64,000 nt of DNA from contig CP125277.1 of assembly GCA_031673915.1 (NCBI GenBank), forward strand, positions 124,001-188,000. The letters are read 5' to 3'. Positions 32,719 through 43,284 of the stretch are shown here, piece after piece (positions within the stretch are counted from its first letter, which is position 1; every line of letters starts with the position of its first letter). Position numbers and translations under genes: made by a program. The DNA comes from CGIF01 sp031673915 (GTDB taxonomy: Bacteria; Bacillota_I; Bacilli_A; Mycoplasmatales; CGIF01). Under the pieces are notes generated by a model. The model was not told where the DNA came from. It did not search any database and saw only the letters and a program-made list of their open reading frames with translations.

Positions 32719-32733
32719 AACTTCTTTGAAGTT
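32719..32733 (+). promoter_or_regulatory. Leader hairpin of rpsJ
   Basis: AACTTC-TTT-GAAGTT is a 6-bp stem with a 3-base loop, 19 nt before the S10 start. Confidence 0.35.
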
Positions 32734-32752
32734 TAATTGAACAGATATTATA

Positions 32753-33082
32753 GTGATGAAAAATAACAATAACAGTAGTAATAAATTGAAGATAATCGTG
32801 CAAGGTTATGATGTAAGTACGATCGAGGAGTCTGTTCTTAAAATAATCAAACAAACAATGCATCTAGGTTTAAAATTTAGTGGACCAGTACCTCTTCCTG
32901 TAAAGAGAGAAATTCTTACTTTGTTAAGATCTCCTCATAAGCATAAAGATTCTAGAGAACAATTTGAAAGAAGAACTCATAAAAGATTGATTTATGTTTT
33001 TAATATAAATCAATCACATTTAAATTCTTACTCTCACTTACAAATACCTCACAGTGTTGACGTTAAAATATCAACAAATTAA
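32753..33082 (+). CDS. rpsJ: 30S ribosomal protein S10
   Basis: 109 aa (108 if the second Met at 32756 is used). Recognised by LKIIVQGYD, SGPVPLP and the KDSREQFERRTHKR segment. The Asn-rich N-terminal extension is unusual. S10 normally heads the S10-spc operon with rplC following; here it stands alone and is followed by a convergent rpmB, so the operon has been broken up. Confidence 0.95.
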   Translation: MMKNNNNSSNKLKIIVQGYDVSTIEESVLKIIKQTMHLGLKFSGPVPLPVKREILTLLRSPHKHKDSREQFERRTHKRLIYVFNINQSHLNSYSHLQIPHSVDVKISTN

Positions 33083-33162
33083 TTTGTGATCTTTTAAAAT
33101 ATTTAAATTTTAAAAAAATAATTTGTATTTAAGATAAAGTGATTTTGTTTAAAATGAATAAA

Positions 33163-33183
33163 AAAGTCTAAATTTTAGACTTT
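33163..33183. terminator. Bidirectional terminator between rpsJ and rpmB
   Basis: AAAGTCTAAA-T-TTTAGACTTT is a near-perfect palindrome overlapping the rpmB stop. On the minus strand it is followed by a T run, so it fits an intrinsic terminator for rpmB, and it could also serve rpsJ. Confidence 0.6.
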
Positions 33184-33389
33184 AATTGCTTAGAAATTTT
33201 CTTGAATGTTTTTGTAGAAAGTTTGTAGACAACACCATTTATTTTAACTTTTTGTTTATTGCAATTTCAGCTTCTTCTTGTTGCTATGCATGAAAAAGAA
33301 CGATTATTTCCAAATAGCGGAGTGTTATTGTGGTCGATTGATTTTAAAATTTCATTTGTTTTTTTAGAATTGTTTTTAACGATTTTCAT
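33168..33389 (-). CDS. rpmB: 50S ribosomal protein L28
   Basis: 73 aa. The stretch with NTPLFGNNRSFSCIATRRSW and NKQKVKINGVVYKLSTK matches L28 (GNN and TRR-W motifs). TGA encodes the Trp. The usual N-terminal cysteine pair is replaced by an Asn/Lys-rich segment. Convergent with rpsJ and divergent from rny. Confidence 0.9.
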
Positions 33390-33469
33390 ATTTTTAGATT
33401 AAGTATTTTTATTAATTATTTATATTATTTTTATCAATTTTTTCTGTTTTTTAAAATTAGTATTAAAAA

Positions 33470-35002
33470 ATGTCTAGCCAAAACGAAAAAAACAAAGATT
33501 TAAAATTTGATATATTTTCATTATTTTCATTTTTATTTGTTTTTTTTATCTTAATTGTTTGAACTTTATTTCTAATTAGTAAGGGTTTAAAAATTGAGAA
33601 AAAAAATTCAAAAATAGAAAAAGATAGGAAAAAAAATCTTGCCCTTGATGAGAAAATAAAGAACGATTCTTCTAAATTGGATGAGAAACGAATTGAACTT
33701 CAAGAACAAACTAAAATTTTCTCTCAGCAAATTCAAGCCAATTTAAAAAAAGAAGAATTAATTTCTGAGAAGTTAAAGGAAGTGAAAATTACTCTTTCTA
33801 ATGTAAGTAATATGACTGAAGAAGAAGCAAAAATTCAACTTTTTAATGAAGTTCAAAATCAAGTAAGTGATGAACTTAACAAAATGACTTCTCAAAAGAT
33901 GAGAATGTTTAAAGAAGATCTTCATAGTAAAGTTACAAAAATAATTTGTTCTTCTTTAGAAAGATACAGCAGTGAAATTGCTTTTAGTAAGACTGTTGAT
34001 TATTTGTTAGTTGATAATAAAAAAACTGTTAGTAGAATAATTGGTAAAGATGGTAGAAATATAACTTTTTTCAGAAAATTAACTGGAACTGATATCATCA
34101 TTGATAAAGACAAAGAAAAAAATGAAAAGAAGAAGCTCAATGATAAAAATAATGAAATTGTAATTGAAATTTCTTCTTTTGATTCTTTAAGAAGAGAAGT
34201 TGCTTTGCAAACTTTAAAAAAATTAATTGTCAATGAACAAAAGATCACCCCTCTTTATATTGAGAGAATGTTTAATGAAACGAGTTTAGAGGTAGATAAT
34301 TTAATTTTTCAAACAGGCGAAAATGTTCTTGAAGAGTTGCAAATTTCTGATGTTGATTCTGAATTAATAAAGTATTTAGGAAGGCTTAAATATCGAACAA
34401 GTTATGGTCAAAATGTTCTAGAACACTGTTTGGAAGTTTCAAAATTATCTGGAACTATAGCTGCTGAAATAGGATTAAATCCTTATATTGCAAAAAGAGC
34501 TGGTCTTTTTCACGATATTGGAAAAGCAACGGAAGACTTAATAGGTTCTTCTCATGTTACTAGCGGAATAATGCTTGCTAAAAAATATAAAGAGTCTGAT
34601 ATAGTTATAAACGCTATTGCTTCTCATCATGATAGAATATTGGCAGACAATCCTTATTCTTTAATAGTTGCTGCTGCTGACACTTTATCAGCTGCTCGTC
34701 CTGGATCAAGAAGTAATCAACTAGAAAGCTATATTTCTAGAATGAAAGGTTTGGAATCTATAGCTGATGAGTTTGAAGGTATAAAGAAGATTTATTCATT
34801 TCAAGCTGGTAGAGAAGTTTGGGTTATTATTGATGCTAATAAAATTAATGATTTTCAATGTTTTGAAATAATGAAAGATGTTAAAAAGAAAATTCAAGAG
34901 AAGATTGTAATTCCTGGAGATATCACAATTACTGTCATTAGAGAAAAAAAATTAGTTGAAAAAATTGTTAATAGTGGAAGAATATCTCAATTAGAAAATT
35001 AA
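33470..35002 (+). CDS. rny: Ribonuclease Y
   Basis: 510 aa membrane-anchored endoribonuclease initiating mRNA decay. It has a single N-terminal transmembrane helix (residues about 18-38), a long coiled coil, a KH domain (RIIGKDGRNITFFRKLTG) and an HD phosphohydrolase domain with catalytic HDIGKA near residue 347. The ATG at 33470 gives the membrane anchor that a shorter reading would miss. It begins about 80 nt after the divergent rpmB start and is followed by hisS after 19 nt. Confidence 0.95.
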
Positions 35003-35021
35003 ACTATAATATATTATAAAG

Positions 35022-36299
35022 ATGAATATTGAAAAAATAATAAATAGACCTCGTGGTACTAGAGACATATTACATCCTAAATCGTTTCTTTACCAAAAAA
35101 TAAACACTATTGCAAATAGTCTATTAAATTCTAATAATTATAAGCAGGTAATTTTCCCAACATATGAAAATAAGGAAATATTTTTTTCCTCTCTTGGAGA
35201 ATCTACTGATGTTATTAGAAAAGAAATGTTTCTTTTTAATGATAAAAAAGGAAGAGAGATGGCTTTAAGGCCAGAAGGAACCGTTTGTGTTGTTCGTGCT
35301 GTTTGTCAAAATAAACTTTTAAATGGCAATCATCCTCTTAAATTATTCTATTGAGCAAATATGTTCAGATATGAAAGGCCTCAACAGGGAAGATATCGTG
35401 AGTTTTGACAATTGGGAGTTGAGATAATTAATGTTAACTCTATATCTTCTGATTTAGAAGCTTTGCTCATTGCAAAATCTCTTTTAGAGTCTTTTGGAAT
35501 AAATAATCTTTTATTTTCTATTAACTATTTAGGTAATAAAGAAACAAGGCTTAAATTTAAAAATCGTCTAAATGATTCCTTAAAAGGCAACCTTCATTTA
35601 TTGTGTAAAGATTGCCTTTATAGATATTCAAATAATCCGTTAAGAATTATGGATTGTGAATTATGCAATTCAATTGAATTAATTCCAAATTATAGTGAAT
35701 CTTGAAGTGTTGAAGATTCTGATCATATAAAGAAAATAACAAATTCTTTAACTAAAATGGATTTGAAATATACAATTGATCAAAAATTAATAAGAGGCCT
35801 TGATTATTACACCGGAATAATTTTTGAAGTTAAACTTTTAAATGAAGGAAAAACTTTGATTGGTGGTGGAAGATATGATGATTTATTTAGTAAATTTGTT
35901 GATAAAAAAGTTCCTTCTATCGGATTTGCTTTAGGAGTTGATAGATTAATTGAGTTTTTTTATGAATCTTTATCTAAAGATTTCTATCAAAATACTAAAT
36001 TGGATTTACTTTTAATTTCTATTGACGATTCATCTAATTTGGAATTATTTTCTATAAGGGAAAAAATATTGAAAAGGGATAAAAATTTGATTGTTGAATT
36101 AAATTTAGAAGAGAAAGGAAAAAAAAGCTTTGATTTAATAAATTTTTATAATCCAAAATTAACTTTAATTGTTGGAAAAAAAGAAATTGAGAATAAATTC
36201 TTTACTTTGAAAAATAATTATAGTAAAGAGGAATTTATTGTTAAAAAAGAAGATGTTGTTGATTGAGTTGTAAATTATTTTAACAATGTTAATAATTAA
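35022..36299 (+). CDS. hisS: Histidyl-tRNA synthetase
   Basis: Class II synthetase, 425 aa. RPRGTRDI at the N-terminus, the motif 2 region FRYERPQQGRYREFWQ, the histidine motif LIRGLDYYTG and the GGGRYDDL segment are diagnostic. A TATAAT at 35005-35010 lies between the rny stop and this ATG, so an internal promoter would give an almost leaderless mRNA. Several TGA-encoded Trp. Confidence 0.96.
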
Positions 36300-36304
36300 A
36301 TAAA

Positions 36305-37981
36305 ATGGAAAAAGATAATACAAAAAAAAATACAAATAAGGATCTTTCAAGATCTAATAAAAAAATAAATTTTAAGACTTTATTTATAATGTTTAAGTGA
36401 AAGTTTTTAAGACATTTAACTTTTACAATCATTGCTACTTTCTTAGGAATTTTTTTATCTACTACTGTAGAAAATTTAATGTTGGAAAATTTTAATGGAA
36501 AAAAATCTAGTCATTCAGTTCAATCTAGCTGTAGTAGTGTTGGTCATGATCATAAGTTTCATTCTATATCTAAGGAAGAAATTAATGAAAATATTAATGA
36601 AGAAGAAAAATTCAATGACGATTATTCTTTATTCTTTCCTAGAAGGGAATTTTTAAAGGAATTTTTCAATCAACGATCTTTGGAAAAGAATGAATTTTGT
36701 TTGATAATTTCTTTTTTTTTTATTATTTATTCTATTATAAAATATTATGATTCTAAATGAGAAAATGATATTTCAACTTCTTCTTCAAGTTATATTAAGA
36801 ATGAATTGCTTAAAAAATTTAGGTCATTAAAATTTGAAAGTAAAATTGAAAAAAAGGATGAGATAAAATTTTTGGCTGAAAGTGAAAGCAACCTTGTTGG
36901 ATCTTCTTGAGAACACTTGTTTAATCATACATTTCATAATTTTTTAGAAATAATTGTTACTATATTTCTTAGATTTTATGATTTAAGGAAAATGAACAAT
37001 TATTCAAAGTTATTTTCATTTTTTTGAATAATTGTTATAAATGTTCTAAATATTTTTATCCTAAATATTTTATCTGAAAAGGAATTAAAGCATAAAGATC
37101 ATTTGACCAAGGAGATTGCTTTTATAGACAAAGAAACTTCTAAATCTTTATTGATTGAAAGCATGGGAATTTCTTCTGAATATGAGAAAGAACAAATAGG
37201 TATTACAAAAGAAAATGTTTATTTTAAAAAATTAATTAATAAATATGGCTCTATAAATAGTTCTTTATTGTACTTGCTATTAGAATTATATATCCCAATT
37301 TTATTTTTTTTCAATGACAAACCATTTTCATCACTTCCTGGATTTTTAGTTTTTTGAAATATCTATCATGGAATTGGAGGAATATTAGAATGCTTTAGAG
37401 AGTATCCTTCTTATTCTTCAGCTTGTTCTAAAATAAATAATTTTTTAAGTCTTTCTAGTAATGATGAAAATTTAGATAAAGAGAAAGTAAATCCTAAAGA
37501 TATAAAAGAAATCATATTTTCAAATGTTGATTTCAAGTATTCTTCTGGGGAAGAATTGTTGTTTAAAAATTACAATAAAGTTTTTTTAAGTGAAGAAATT
37601 AATAATTTATCTGGAAAAAATGGAACCGGAAAGAGCACTATTATTTATTTGCTTTTAGGTATGATTAAGCCATTAAGTGGAAACATTTTTGTTAATCTTT
37701 TGAATGGAAAAAAATTAGATTTAAATAGAGATATTAATCTAAGGCATTGAAAAGAAAATATAGTTGCTTTTTGTTCTCATGATAACTTAATTGAAGAAGG
37801 ATCGACTGGACAACGTCAAATTGAAAATATAAAAGAAGTTATTAGCAAAAAGAGTGATGCTAAGATTTTTGTCTTTGATGAAGCAAGTAACGCTTTAGAT
37901 GCTGATAAGCAAAAATTTTTACTAAAAAAAATTGAAAAAATGATTAAAAATAAAAAAATAGTTATATATGTTAAGCATTAG
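36305..37981 (+). CDS. ABC exporter-type protein with shortened ATPase domain
   Basis: 558 aa, fused membrane and ATP-binding domains. After the first transmembrane helix (about residues 39-57) comes a loop of roughly 65 residues rich in Ser, His, Glu and Asn, then further helices to about residue 380. The ATPase has Walker A (SGKNGTGKST, about residue 436), a signature-like STGQRQ (about residue 500) and Walker B plus D-loop FVFDEASNALDAD. Walker A to signature is only about 64 residues versus about 106 in the other exporter here, so most of the helical subdomain is missing. The terminal H-loop is reduced to VKH. Substrate unknown. Starts 5 nt after hisS. Confidence 0.78.
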
Positions 37982-38036
37982 TTTTAAAATTATAGCATAA
38001 AGAAAAAAATTTTTTATTAATACGAATACTAAAAAT

Positions 38037-38618
38037 ATGGGAAAAAAAAATAGAAATAATAGAAATTCAAGTGATGCTAGTAAAATAAAAAACATCATTA
38101 ATGGAGAGGGAAGTTCAAATAAAATGGAAACAAATCAAAATTTAAAAGAAGAGCAAGAAAGTGGTTCTGTTAGCTCACAAAGAAAATCTATTGAGAGTGA
38201 TAATTCTTTACCTTATAACGTTGAACCTGTGGAAAAAAACGAAACTGAAAGTAATCATTCAGAACTAGAAAATAAATCAGATTGTGATGTTGAAGATTCT
38301 CAAAAAATAGAAGATGTTAAAGAATCATTTTCTAATGAAAAAATTAATGATATTGAAATAGATTTCACTTCTTCTTGGTTTATTTTTTCAATTTTTTGAT
38401 TTTTTTCATGTATTTATAACTTAAATAATGATGATGTTGAATATTTTATTTTAACTCTTAGTTGAGCATTAATTTCTTTAGTGTCTAGATGGATTTTAGG
38501 TAAAGAAAAAAGTATTCAATCTATCATAATTGGTTTTGTATTAAACTTAGTTATTTGATATTCTTTTGAATACTTCATTAGTTATTCTAAAAAAGAAGAT
38601 AAAGAAAACGGTTTATAA
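38037..38618 (+). CDS. Membrane protein with long acidic N-terminal region
   Basis: 193 aa, not recognised. Residues 1-115 are hydrophilic and low in complexity (Ser, Asn, Glu, Asp, Lys). Three hydrophobic helices follow (about residues 117-133, 139-158 and 163-182), with TGA-encoded Trp. The composition suggests an intrinsically disordered cytoplasmic domain tethered to the membrane. It lies 55 nt after the ABC gene and may be coexpressed with it. Confidence 0.65.
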
Positions 38619-38707
38619 ATATCAGTTATTTCTTTTTTTACACAGTTCTAATAAAATTTACTAATATAGTACATTTCTTCAAAATAAAAAAGATTTTTTT
38701 CCTTATT

Positions 38708-38731
38708 AAATAAATAAATTATTTATTTTTT
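38708..38731 (+). terminator. AT-only hairpin before pnp
   Basis: AAATAAATAA-A-TTATTTATTT followed by TTT, about 90 nt after the preceding stop. It has the form of an intrinsic terminator but contains no G-C pairs, so stability would be low. Confidence 0.35.
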
Positions 38732-38782
38732 GAGAGTCAATGAATTTCTTATATTTAGTTGTGTGGAGGGAAAAATATAAAA

Positions 38783-40672
38783 GTGAATTTTATTAATGAT
38801 AATACAGAAAAGAAATTTTCTTTTAACTTTCAGGGAAAAGAAATTTCTTTTGAATTCGACAGTTTGTCCTTAAGAGGGAACAAATCTGTTATATGCAGAT
38901 ATGGAAATACTACCATTCTAACTACTCTTTGTTTAAAAGATCTTGAAGAAGATTTAGATTTCGTTAGATTAACGATTTTTTTGGATGAAAAATTCTATTC
39001 AATTGGAAAAATTCCTTCAGGATTTAATAAAAGAGAGAATAGGTCTGGTTGCGAATCAATTCTAATCTCTAGATTAGTTGATCACTCTATTAGAAGTTGT
39101 TTTTCTGTTAGTGATAAAAAAGAAATACAAATAACTAATACTATTCTTTCTCTTGATGAAAATTACGACCCTAAATTGGTTTCTTGTTGAAATTCATTTT
39201 TAGTTTCTTTACTTTCTGAAGATTTAAGTTTCAATAAATTACTTTCTACTGTTATTGTTGCTAAGGTTGGGAATGAATTTATTTGCAATCCAAGTTCAGA
39301 GCAGTTAAGATCTTCTCCCTTTGAACTTATTGTAACAGCTACAAAGGAAAAAATTTTAATGCTTGAAATGTTTTCTGGAGAAATTTCAGAAGAACAAATG
39401 AAAGAAGCTTCTAAATTCGCTATTTCTAATATAGGAGAAATGATAGATAAATTTTCTTCTTTATTAACTGATAATTTATTAGAAAAAAAATTAAAATTAA
39501 AAATATTTAAAGACAATTTAAGTGAAAACAAAGATTTTAACAAAATTAAATTAGAAATTGATAATTTCATTTCTGAAATTTTTTCTATTGAGATTTTTGA
39601 TTGAAATGAAAGAAAGAAGAATTTAGAATTATTTTTAAAATCTTTATTAAAAAAATATTCAGAGATTCCTTCTTTTGAGATTGAGAATTTTTGATATTCT
39701 AAACTTAAAAAAAAAGTTTCTAATGATGTTTTAACTAAGAATAAAAGAATTGATGGCAGAAATTCAATTCAAATAAGAGATTTAAAAATTGCTATTGATT
39801 ATCTTCCTGGTGTTCATGGGAGTTCTCTTTTTTCAAGAGGAAATACTAACGTTATATCGGTTCTTACTTTTGGTAAAACAAATGATAGACAATTAATTGA
39901 TGAAGCTTTTTTTTATGCTAAAGCTAGTCCTTATAAGTACTTCATTCACCATTATAATTTTCCTAGTTTTGCTGTTAATCACTTGTCCTCTTTCAAAAGC
40001 ATTTCTAGGAGAGAAATTGGTCATGGTCAATTAGTTGAAAAAACTTTTTCGTATTTAATTCCTTCTATTGATTATTTTCCTTATGCAACTAGATTAGTTT
40101 CCGAAGTTGTTTCTTCTGAAGGATCTTCTTCTCAAGCTTCTATTTGTGCTTCATCATTATCAATGATGGCTTCAGGATTTCCCTTGAAAAAGCACGTTGC
40201 TGGGATTGCGCTTGGAATGATCAATGGAGTTGTTATTACAGATATCAATGATTATGAAGATAAGTTGGGAGATATAGATTTTAAAATAGCTGGAACTGAG
40301 GATGGAATATGTTCACTTCAATTAGACGTTAAAAATGGTGGAATCACTATTGAAGAGTTATATGAATGCTTATATCAAGCTAAAGTTGCTCGTTTATTGA
40401 TAATTAAAAAAATGAATTCAATAATTTCTTCTCCAAGGAAATCTTTGCCTAAACAAATTATAAAATGTAAAAAAATATATTTTGGATCTAATAAATTAGG
40501 AATGATTATTGGTCAAGGTGGTAAAAACATAAATTTAATTACTTCAAAGACTGGAGTTAAAGTTGATTTTCAAGACGATGGATTTGCTTTGGTTTACCAT
40601 GATGATGAAAATAAGATAACAGAAGCTCATGAAATGATGAGAAGGTCAATAGTTATCAAAAGTAAACTTTAA
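38783..40672 (+). CDS. pnp: Polynucleotide phosphorylase lacking the S1 domain
   Basis: 629 aa from a GTG start. GGAGGG at 38765-38770 precedes this GTG by 12 nt, so I prefer it to the in-frame TTG at 38759, which lies before the Shine-Dalgarno. Two RNase PH domains flank a helical domain; VVSSEGSSSQASICASSLS and LGDIDFKIAGT mark the catalytic second core. A KH domain (LGMIIGQGGKNIN) follows and the protein ends there. The usual C-terminal S1 RNA-binding domain (about 70 residues) is absent. Role: phosphorolytic 3'-5' RNA decay. Confidence 0.94.
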
Positions 40673-40724
40673 ATAAAAAATTAAGGCTAAAATAAATATA
40701 AATATTTGTATTATTTTTATTGTC

Positions 40725-40750
40725 AAAGAATTATTCTAATAATTCTTTTT
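40725..40750 (+). terminator. Intrinsic terminator after pnp
   Basis: AAAGAATTATT-CT-AATAATTCTTT is a perfect 11-bp inverted repeat followed by T residues, 53 nt after the pnp stop. Confidence 0.6.
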
Positions 40751-40885
40751 CATTTGAATTAATTACATTTAAAATTTATTAATATACTTAAATTTAGATA
40801 ATTATGGGTGAATTTTTTTAAAGATTATAAAGTTTTTAAGATTTTTCACAAAATTGTCAAATATACATTTGGATTAACTGAAAAA

Positions 40886-41143
40886 ATGAAAAAATTAACT
40901 AAAGAAGAACAAAATAGAGAACAAAATAGAAGATATAAAACTTTAATAAAGAATGATTTTAAAAAATTTTCAAACGAAATAAAGAACGTTAGCGAAGAAA
41001 ACATTGAAAATATTAGAAGTATTTTGAGCATTGCACAAAAAAATATTGATAAATCTGTAAGTAAAAAAATTATTCATAAAAACAACGCTTCTAGAAAAAA
41101 GAGTAGGCTTTTCAATTTATTTAACGAAATATCTAAAAAATAA
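40886..41143 (+). CDS. rpsT: 30S ribosomal protein S20
   Basis: 85 aa from the ATG at 40886. The helical, basic sequence with NREQNRRYKTLIKNDFKK and the C-terminal IIHKNNASRKKSRL is typical S20. An in-frame GTG at 40808 would add 26 residues not found in S20, so the internal ATG is preferred. Followed 48 nt later by the SNF2 helicase. Confidence 0.9.
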   Translation: MKKLTKEEQNREQNRRYKTLIKNDFKKFSNEIKNVSEENIENIRSILSIAQKNIDKSVSKKIIHKNNASRKKSRLFNLFNEISKK

Positions 41144-41191
41144 ACATTTATCGTAGATTCTGGAATTATCTCTAGTTATAGGAATTAACTA

Positions 41192-42799
41192 ATGAATGAT
41201 GAATTTAAACTTGATATAATTGAGTTAATAAGGAAAGATAGATTTGTATTTCGTGCTAATTATGGATGAATTACTTGTCTTAATGCAGATAGAGAAAAAG
41301 AAAAAAGAATTTTTTCTTTACCGTTAACTCATGAAAATTTTGTAAAGTTAAAAAATATTCTTCCTAATTACAAATTTAATATCTCTAATTCTGATTTTTT
41401 ATCCTCAAAAGAGGAATTAAAAAAGAAAGAATTGAGACCTTATCAAAAAGCAGATATTGCTTTTTTAAGCAAGATGAATTCTGTTGCTATATTTAATGAA
41501 ATGAGAACTGGAAAAACTCCTACTTCTCTTATTCTTACTAAGGAGTGATCTGTTGATAATTTATTAATTATAACTCCTGGAATATTACAGAGTCAATGAC
41601 AGAATTCTGTCAAAGATTGATTAAAAAAGCCATCTTATATTATTAGTGAATTAGATAAAGAAGAAAGAAAACTTTTCTATAAAAAGTTTTCTTTTAACAA
41701 AGATTTTATTATTATTGTTTCGAAAGAGATTTTTAAATCTGATAGCGATTATTTTAGTGAATTTAGAAAAGAAAATTCTAGCGAAATAGTTGATTTTTGT
41801 GTGATTGTTGATGAGGCTCATTTTTTAAGAAATTACAAGTCTCAGCAAAGTGAAAGCATTTATTCTTTAAATGATAGCAAATACAAAATTGTTATTACTG
41901 GTACTCCTATTGTCAATAGTTATTCTGATATTTTTGGAACATTAAAGTTTATTAATAATGTTGAGTATAATTCTTACTGAAGGTTTGTTGAATTATTTTT
42001 TAATATTCAAACTTCTGATTTTATTAAAGATGGAAGAAGAGTTTTTTTAAAGTCTGTTAATAATTTTAAAAGTAGAACTTCTGAAATTCAATTAAAAAAT
42101 GAAATAGCAAGTTTTTCTGTAAGTAGAAAACAAAAAGATGTTTTGCCTTGACTTCCCCAAATCATTCGCGAAAAAGAATATTTATTGATGGGAGAAAGTC
42201 AACAGAGTCTATATGATAGGTATTTAAATTCATCTGAAGAGTATTCTCTTGAATTGTTAGCTAATTTGAAAAGCGTTATTCTTTATCCTAAATATATAAA
42301 TAAAGATATTAAAGATAATGGTATTAAGATTGATTATTTAGTAAATTTTTGCAAAGAAAATGAAAGTGAACAGATTTTAATATTTTCAACAAGAAGTGAA
42401 ACTTTTTTAGAACCTTTATCTTATTTATTGAAAGAGAAAAAAATTAATCATGGAATTATTATTGGAAAAGTAGACAAAGAACAAAGGGAAATTTATATTA
42501 GAGATTTTCAGAATTCAAAAATAAAGATATTACTTTGTAATATAAGTAGTGCTGGTTTTGGTTTAAATCTTAATCAAGCTGATACAATAATATTTGCTGA
42601 TCGCAGCTATTCTCCTGCTGATAATGATCAAGCAGAGGCTAGATTTTTACCTATTAAAAAAGAACAAAGTGTAAAAGTCAAAACTATTATCGATCTTGTT
42701 TGCAAAAAAACAATAGATGAAAAAATTTTAAAGCTTCTTGAAAAGAAGAAAGATATCACTAAAATAATCAATAGTAATCCTAATTTATTATTTGATTAG
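41192..42799 (+). CDS. SNF2-family DEAH helicase-like ATPase
   Basis: 535 aa. A short N-terminal region is followed by a RecA-like domain with LRPYQKADI (Q-like), NEMRTGKT (Walker A, about residue 105), VDEAHFLRN (motif II), TGTPIVNSYSD (motif III) and a second RecA domain ending in GFGLNLNQAD and the motif VI-like DQAEAR. SNF2-type translocases move along duplex DNA without unwinding it. No methylase or restriction partner is adjacent. Compact single-domain members occur in phages and in mollicutes. Function here unknown; it may assist repair or transcription. Confidence 0.85.
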
Positions 42800-42894
42800 C
42801 AATGAAAAATTCTCTATTTTCTCTTGTTTAAAATTTGCTTAAATTTTTGCAATAAGACATTTTTTTTTGTAATACCCTATAAAAATTTATTTAA

Positions 42895-42900
42895 TATAAT
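42895..42900 (+). promoter_or_regulatory. Candidate -10 box of tRNA(CAU)
   Basis: TATAAT 18 nt before the mature tRNA 5' end. No convincing -35 at the right spacing. Confidence 0.4.
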
Positions 42901-42918
42901 TAATTTATAAATTATATA

Positions 42919-42994
42919 GGATCTTTAGCTCAATGGTTAGAGCCCCCGGCTCATAACCGGGTGGTTGTAGGTTCGAGTCCTGCAAGATCCACCA
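42919..42994 (+). tRNA. tRNA with anticodon CAU (elongator Met or Ile2)
   Basis: Acceptor GGATCTT/AAGATCC, discriminator A, encoded CCA. The anticodon stem CCCGG/CCGGG closes the loop CTCATAA (anticodon CAT). A paired 1-72 and the lack of three G-C pairs of initiator type exclude fMet. The acceptor and loop look more like tRNA-Ile2, whose C34 is converted to lysidine by TilS, than elongator Met, but the two cannot be separated with certainty here. Confidence 0.9.
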
Positions 42995-42995
42995 T

Positions 42996-43014
42996 TAAAT
43001 AATAATATTATTTA
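42996..43014 (+). terminator. Palindrome immediately after tRNA(CAU)
   Basis: TAAATAATA-A-TATTATTTA, a 9-bp inverted repeat beginning two nt after the CCA. It may act in termination or 3' processing. Confidence 0.35.
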
Positions 43015-43136
43015 TAAAGGGCTTTAAAAGAGCTTTCTCTTGCGTTTAAAATATTTTTTTTATAAACGTTTTCGTTAAAAATAATATCTCTTGATTTGTT
43101 TAGAATTTAAATTGAGATGCTAAAATAAATTTAAAA

Positions 43137-43262
43137 GACCTACGCTTTAGTGATTGCAAAATTATTGATAAATTAAAATAAGTAATTTATATTATTTTGT
43201 TATCAACTAATAGTTTGGTAGGTAACTTCAGATTGATGAGAAAATTCAGATTGAAATCTGAA
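43137..43262 (+). promoter_or_regulatory. Structured leader of rplU (L21-leader candidate)
   Basis: ACCTAC (43138-43143) can pair with GTAGGT (43218-43223). TTCAGATTGA occurs twice (43227-43236 and 43245-43254), and AATCTGAA (43255-43262) can pair with either copy, giving alternative hairpins ahead of the L21 start. An L21 leader RNA upstream of rplU is known in Firmicutes; similarity to that family was not tested. Confidence 0.4.
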
Positions 43263-43284
43263 AAAATCTTGAAAAATTAGAACA

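Noticed and set aside
40808..40885. Extended N-terminus of S20 from GTG 40808
   Set aside because: S20 proteins begin near the internal ATG at 40886, which yields the normal 85 residues.
20794..42799. A complete restriction-modification or defence island built from the HsdR_N-like and SNF2 genes
   Set aside because: They are 20 kb apart, separated by housekeeping genes, and no methylase or specificity subunit was found in the window.
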